Source of the DNA: Planctomycetaceae bacterium
GTDB taxonomy: Bacteria > Planctomycetota > Planctomycetia > Planctomycetales > Planctomycetaceae
NCBI GenBank assembly: GCA_016795125.1
Contig: JAEUIG010000265.1
Location: forward strand, 1-6,029
DNA: 6,029 nt
Direction of reading: 5' to 3'
Made by a program: the position numbers and the translations under genes. Positions within the stretch are counted from its first letter, which is position 1. Every line of letters starts with the position of its first letter. The notes under the pieces are model-generated. The model was not told the DNA's origin. It worked only from the letters and a program-made list of their open reading frames with translations, and did no database searches. Shown here in pieces: positions 5,416 through 6,029 of this stretch.

Positions 5416-6029
5416 TTACTGAGCCACGACCTTGCCAGTGACGCGGTCCCGGACGACCGGCTGTTGCGGCGCGTCCTGGTTTTCTTCGGCCTCGGTCGCC
5501 AACCGCCGGGCTTCGGCCACGATTTCCTGGGCGCCATACAGCTCCTGAGCGCTGAAGAAAGCCGTGTCCTCGACGCCGACGCGGTCGTACTTCTTTGCGA
5601 CCAGCTGGTCCCACGACATTTCGCTGGACAGGTGCCAGGCAGCGGCCTGGGCCGCCTGTCGGTTCAGGGAGCCGGTCCCAATCAGCTTGAGGAGCTGATG
5701 CACGTCTGCGTTGGCAGTGAACTCTTCCGGACGAACCAGCTTGTAGGTGTGGCCGGGACGGGGCTGCTTCTTGTCGTGCTCAAGGCAGACTGTCGTGATC
5801 GGAATGCGGACAATCTGCTCGGGGGGGATGGAAAAGAATCCGCCGCCCATGCCGCCGCCCATGCCACCACCCATTCCGCCGCCCATGCCACCCATCATGC
5901 CACCGCCCATGCCCCCACCCATCGCCTGTCCCTGACCGCCGCCGCCGCCGTTGCCAGATCCGGTGCCGCTGTCCGTGCTGCCGCCAAAACCGCCGCCGCC
6001 GGTGGTCTGGGGCAGGACCTGGACCGCCA
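5416..6029 (-). CDS. Gly/Met-rich planctomycete protein of unknown function (5' end outside window)
   Basis: The frame is open from the right edge to the TAA at 5416, giving 204 codons without a start inside the window; the ATG at 5922 is inside a repeat and unlikely to be the true one. The visible order is AVQVLPQTTG, a Gly/Ser-rich stretch (GGGGFGGS, GNGGGGGQGQ), then seven Met-Gly units (5922-5839), then a compact domain of about 140 residues. That domain has VRIPITTVCLEHDKKQPRPG, a middle QAAQAAAWHLSSEMSWDQL and a helical, charged tail (YGAQEIVAEARRLATEAEE). I recall similar TVCLEHG and AAAWHL...SW motifs in uncharacterised planctomycete proteins, but no function or named domain. The Gly-rich stretch suggests a flexible linker after an exported N-terminus, which cannot be checked here. 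The gene ends in its own terminator and is not in the M16 operon. Confidence 0.8.
   Translation of the reverse strand, partial: AVQVLPQTTGGGGFGGSTDSGTGSGNGGGGGQGQAMGGGMGGGMMGGMGGGMGGGMGGGMGGGFFSIPPEQIVRIPITTVCLEHDKKQPRPGHTYKLVRPEEFTANADVHQLLKLIGTGSLNRQAAQAAAWHLSSEMSWDQLVAKKYDRVGVEDTAFFSAQELYGAQEIVAEARRLATEAEENQDAPQQPVVRDRVTGKVVAQ
5839..5922 (-). repeat. in-frame MGGG tandem repeat
   Basis: Twenty-eight codons encode seven Met-Gly units: six are MGGG-type and the array is interrupted once by MMGG. On the plus strand this is a run of cccat/gccgcc units with Gly codons varying between GGC, GGT and GGG. The variation argues for protein-level selection or age rather than very recent slippage. A further Gly-rich, Met-free segment lies upstream in the protein (about 5938-6000). 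Confidence 0.85.

Noticed and set aside
4746..5537. 263-codon minus-strand frame overlapping the M16 gene start, the terminator and the Gly/Met-rich gene
   Set aside because: It crosses a textbook terminator and overlaps two real genes in another frame; the translation is Arg/Trp/Pro-rich shadow sequence.
5839..5922. ATG at 5922 as the real start of the Gly/Met-rich protein
   Set aside because: The frame stays open upstream to the window edge with protein-like sequence (AVQVLPQTTG then a Gly/Ser linker), and this ATG is only one of the repeat's Met codons, with no ribosome binding site.
5839..6000. GCC-rich tandem units considered as a CRISPR or minisatellite array
   Set aside because: The units are a multiple of codons in an open frame encoding Met-Gly and Gly-Ser stretches, with no spacers; this is protein low complexity.

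Overview
The window reads as chromosomal DNA from a GC-rich bacterium of the Planctomycetota (Pirellulales/Planctomycetales type). This is inferred from several things seen together: a Tat-exported sugar phosphate isomerase/epimerase-like protein of a kind common in that phylum, a Gly/Met-rich secreted-looking protein of planctomycete type, the start of what looks like a secreted DxxxEIAP-type (cytochrome/PSD1-like) protein, and short GC-rich repeats in the intergenic gaps. There is no RNA gene, CRISPR array, transposase or phage gene.

All genes are on the minus strand, so transcription runs from right to left. From the right edge: (1) the C-terminal part of a Gly/Met-rich protein (6029 to 5416), closed by a clear intrinsic terminator (5392-5363); (2) an inactive M16 peptidase homologue (5253-4015) that has lost all three HxxEH residues but keeps the R/Y substrate-binding pair; (3) a catalytic M16 peptidase (3890-2655) with HFLEH but no R/Y pair, so the two complement each other as a heterodimeric M16B protease; (4) a Tat-exported TIM-barrel isomerase/epimerase-like protein (2401-1511) with a strong ribosome binding site; (5) a glycine oxidase (ThiO-like) flavoenzyme (1357-257); (6) the first 64 codons of a secreted protein (193 to the left edge).

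Gaps between genes are short (63-253 nt) and three of them hold repeats. One 27-28 bp repeat occurs three times: two copies face each other at 1394-1420 and 1450-1477, and the third is at 2589-2615. A different inverted repeat of GAATAGG-type units fills the gap between the two M16 genes, and its right arm encodes the last residues and stop of the inactive subunit.

The main anomaly is at the left edge. Bases 1-81 are an exact copy of bases 883-963 inside the thiO-like gene. They are joined in frame to the signal peptide and first mature residues of gene 6, at a point where that family would be expected to continue EIAPLL...CxxCH. This is either a contig-end or library chimera or a real recombination; the former seems likelier.

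I see no convincing new multi-gene system. The complementary M16 pair is a known architecture. The repeats, the edge chimera and the uncharacterised Gly/Met-rich protein are the items that deserve follow-up.
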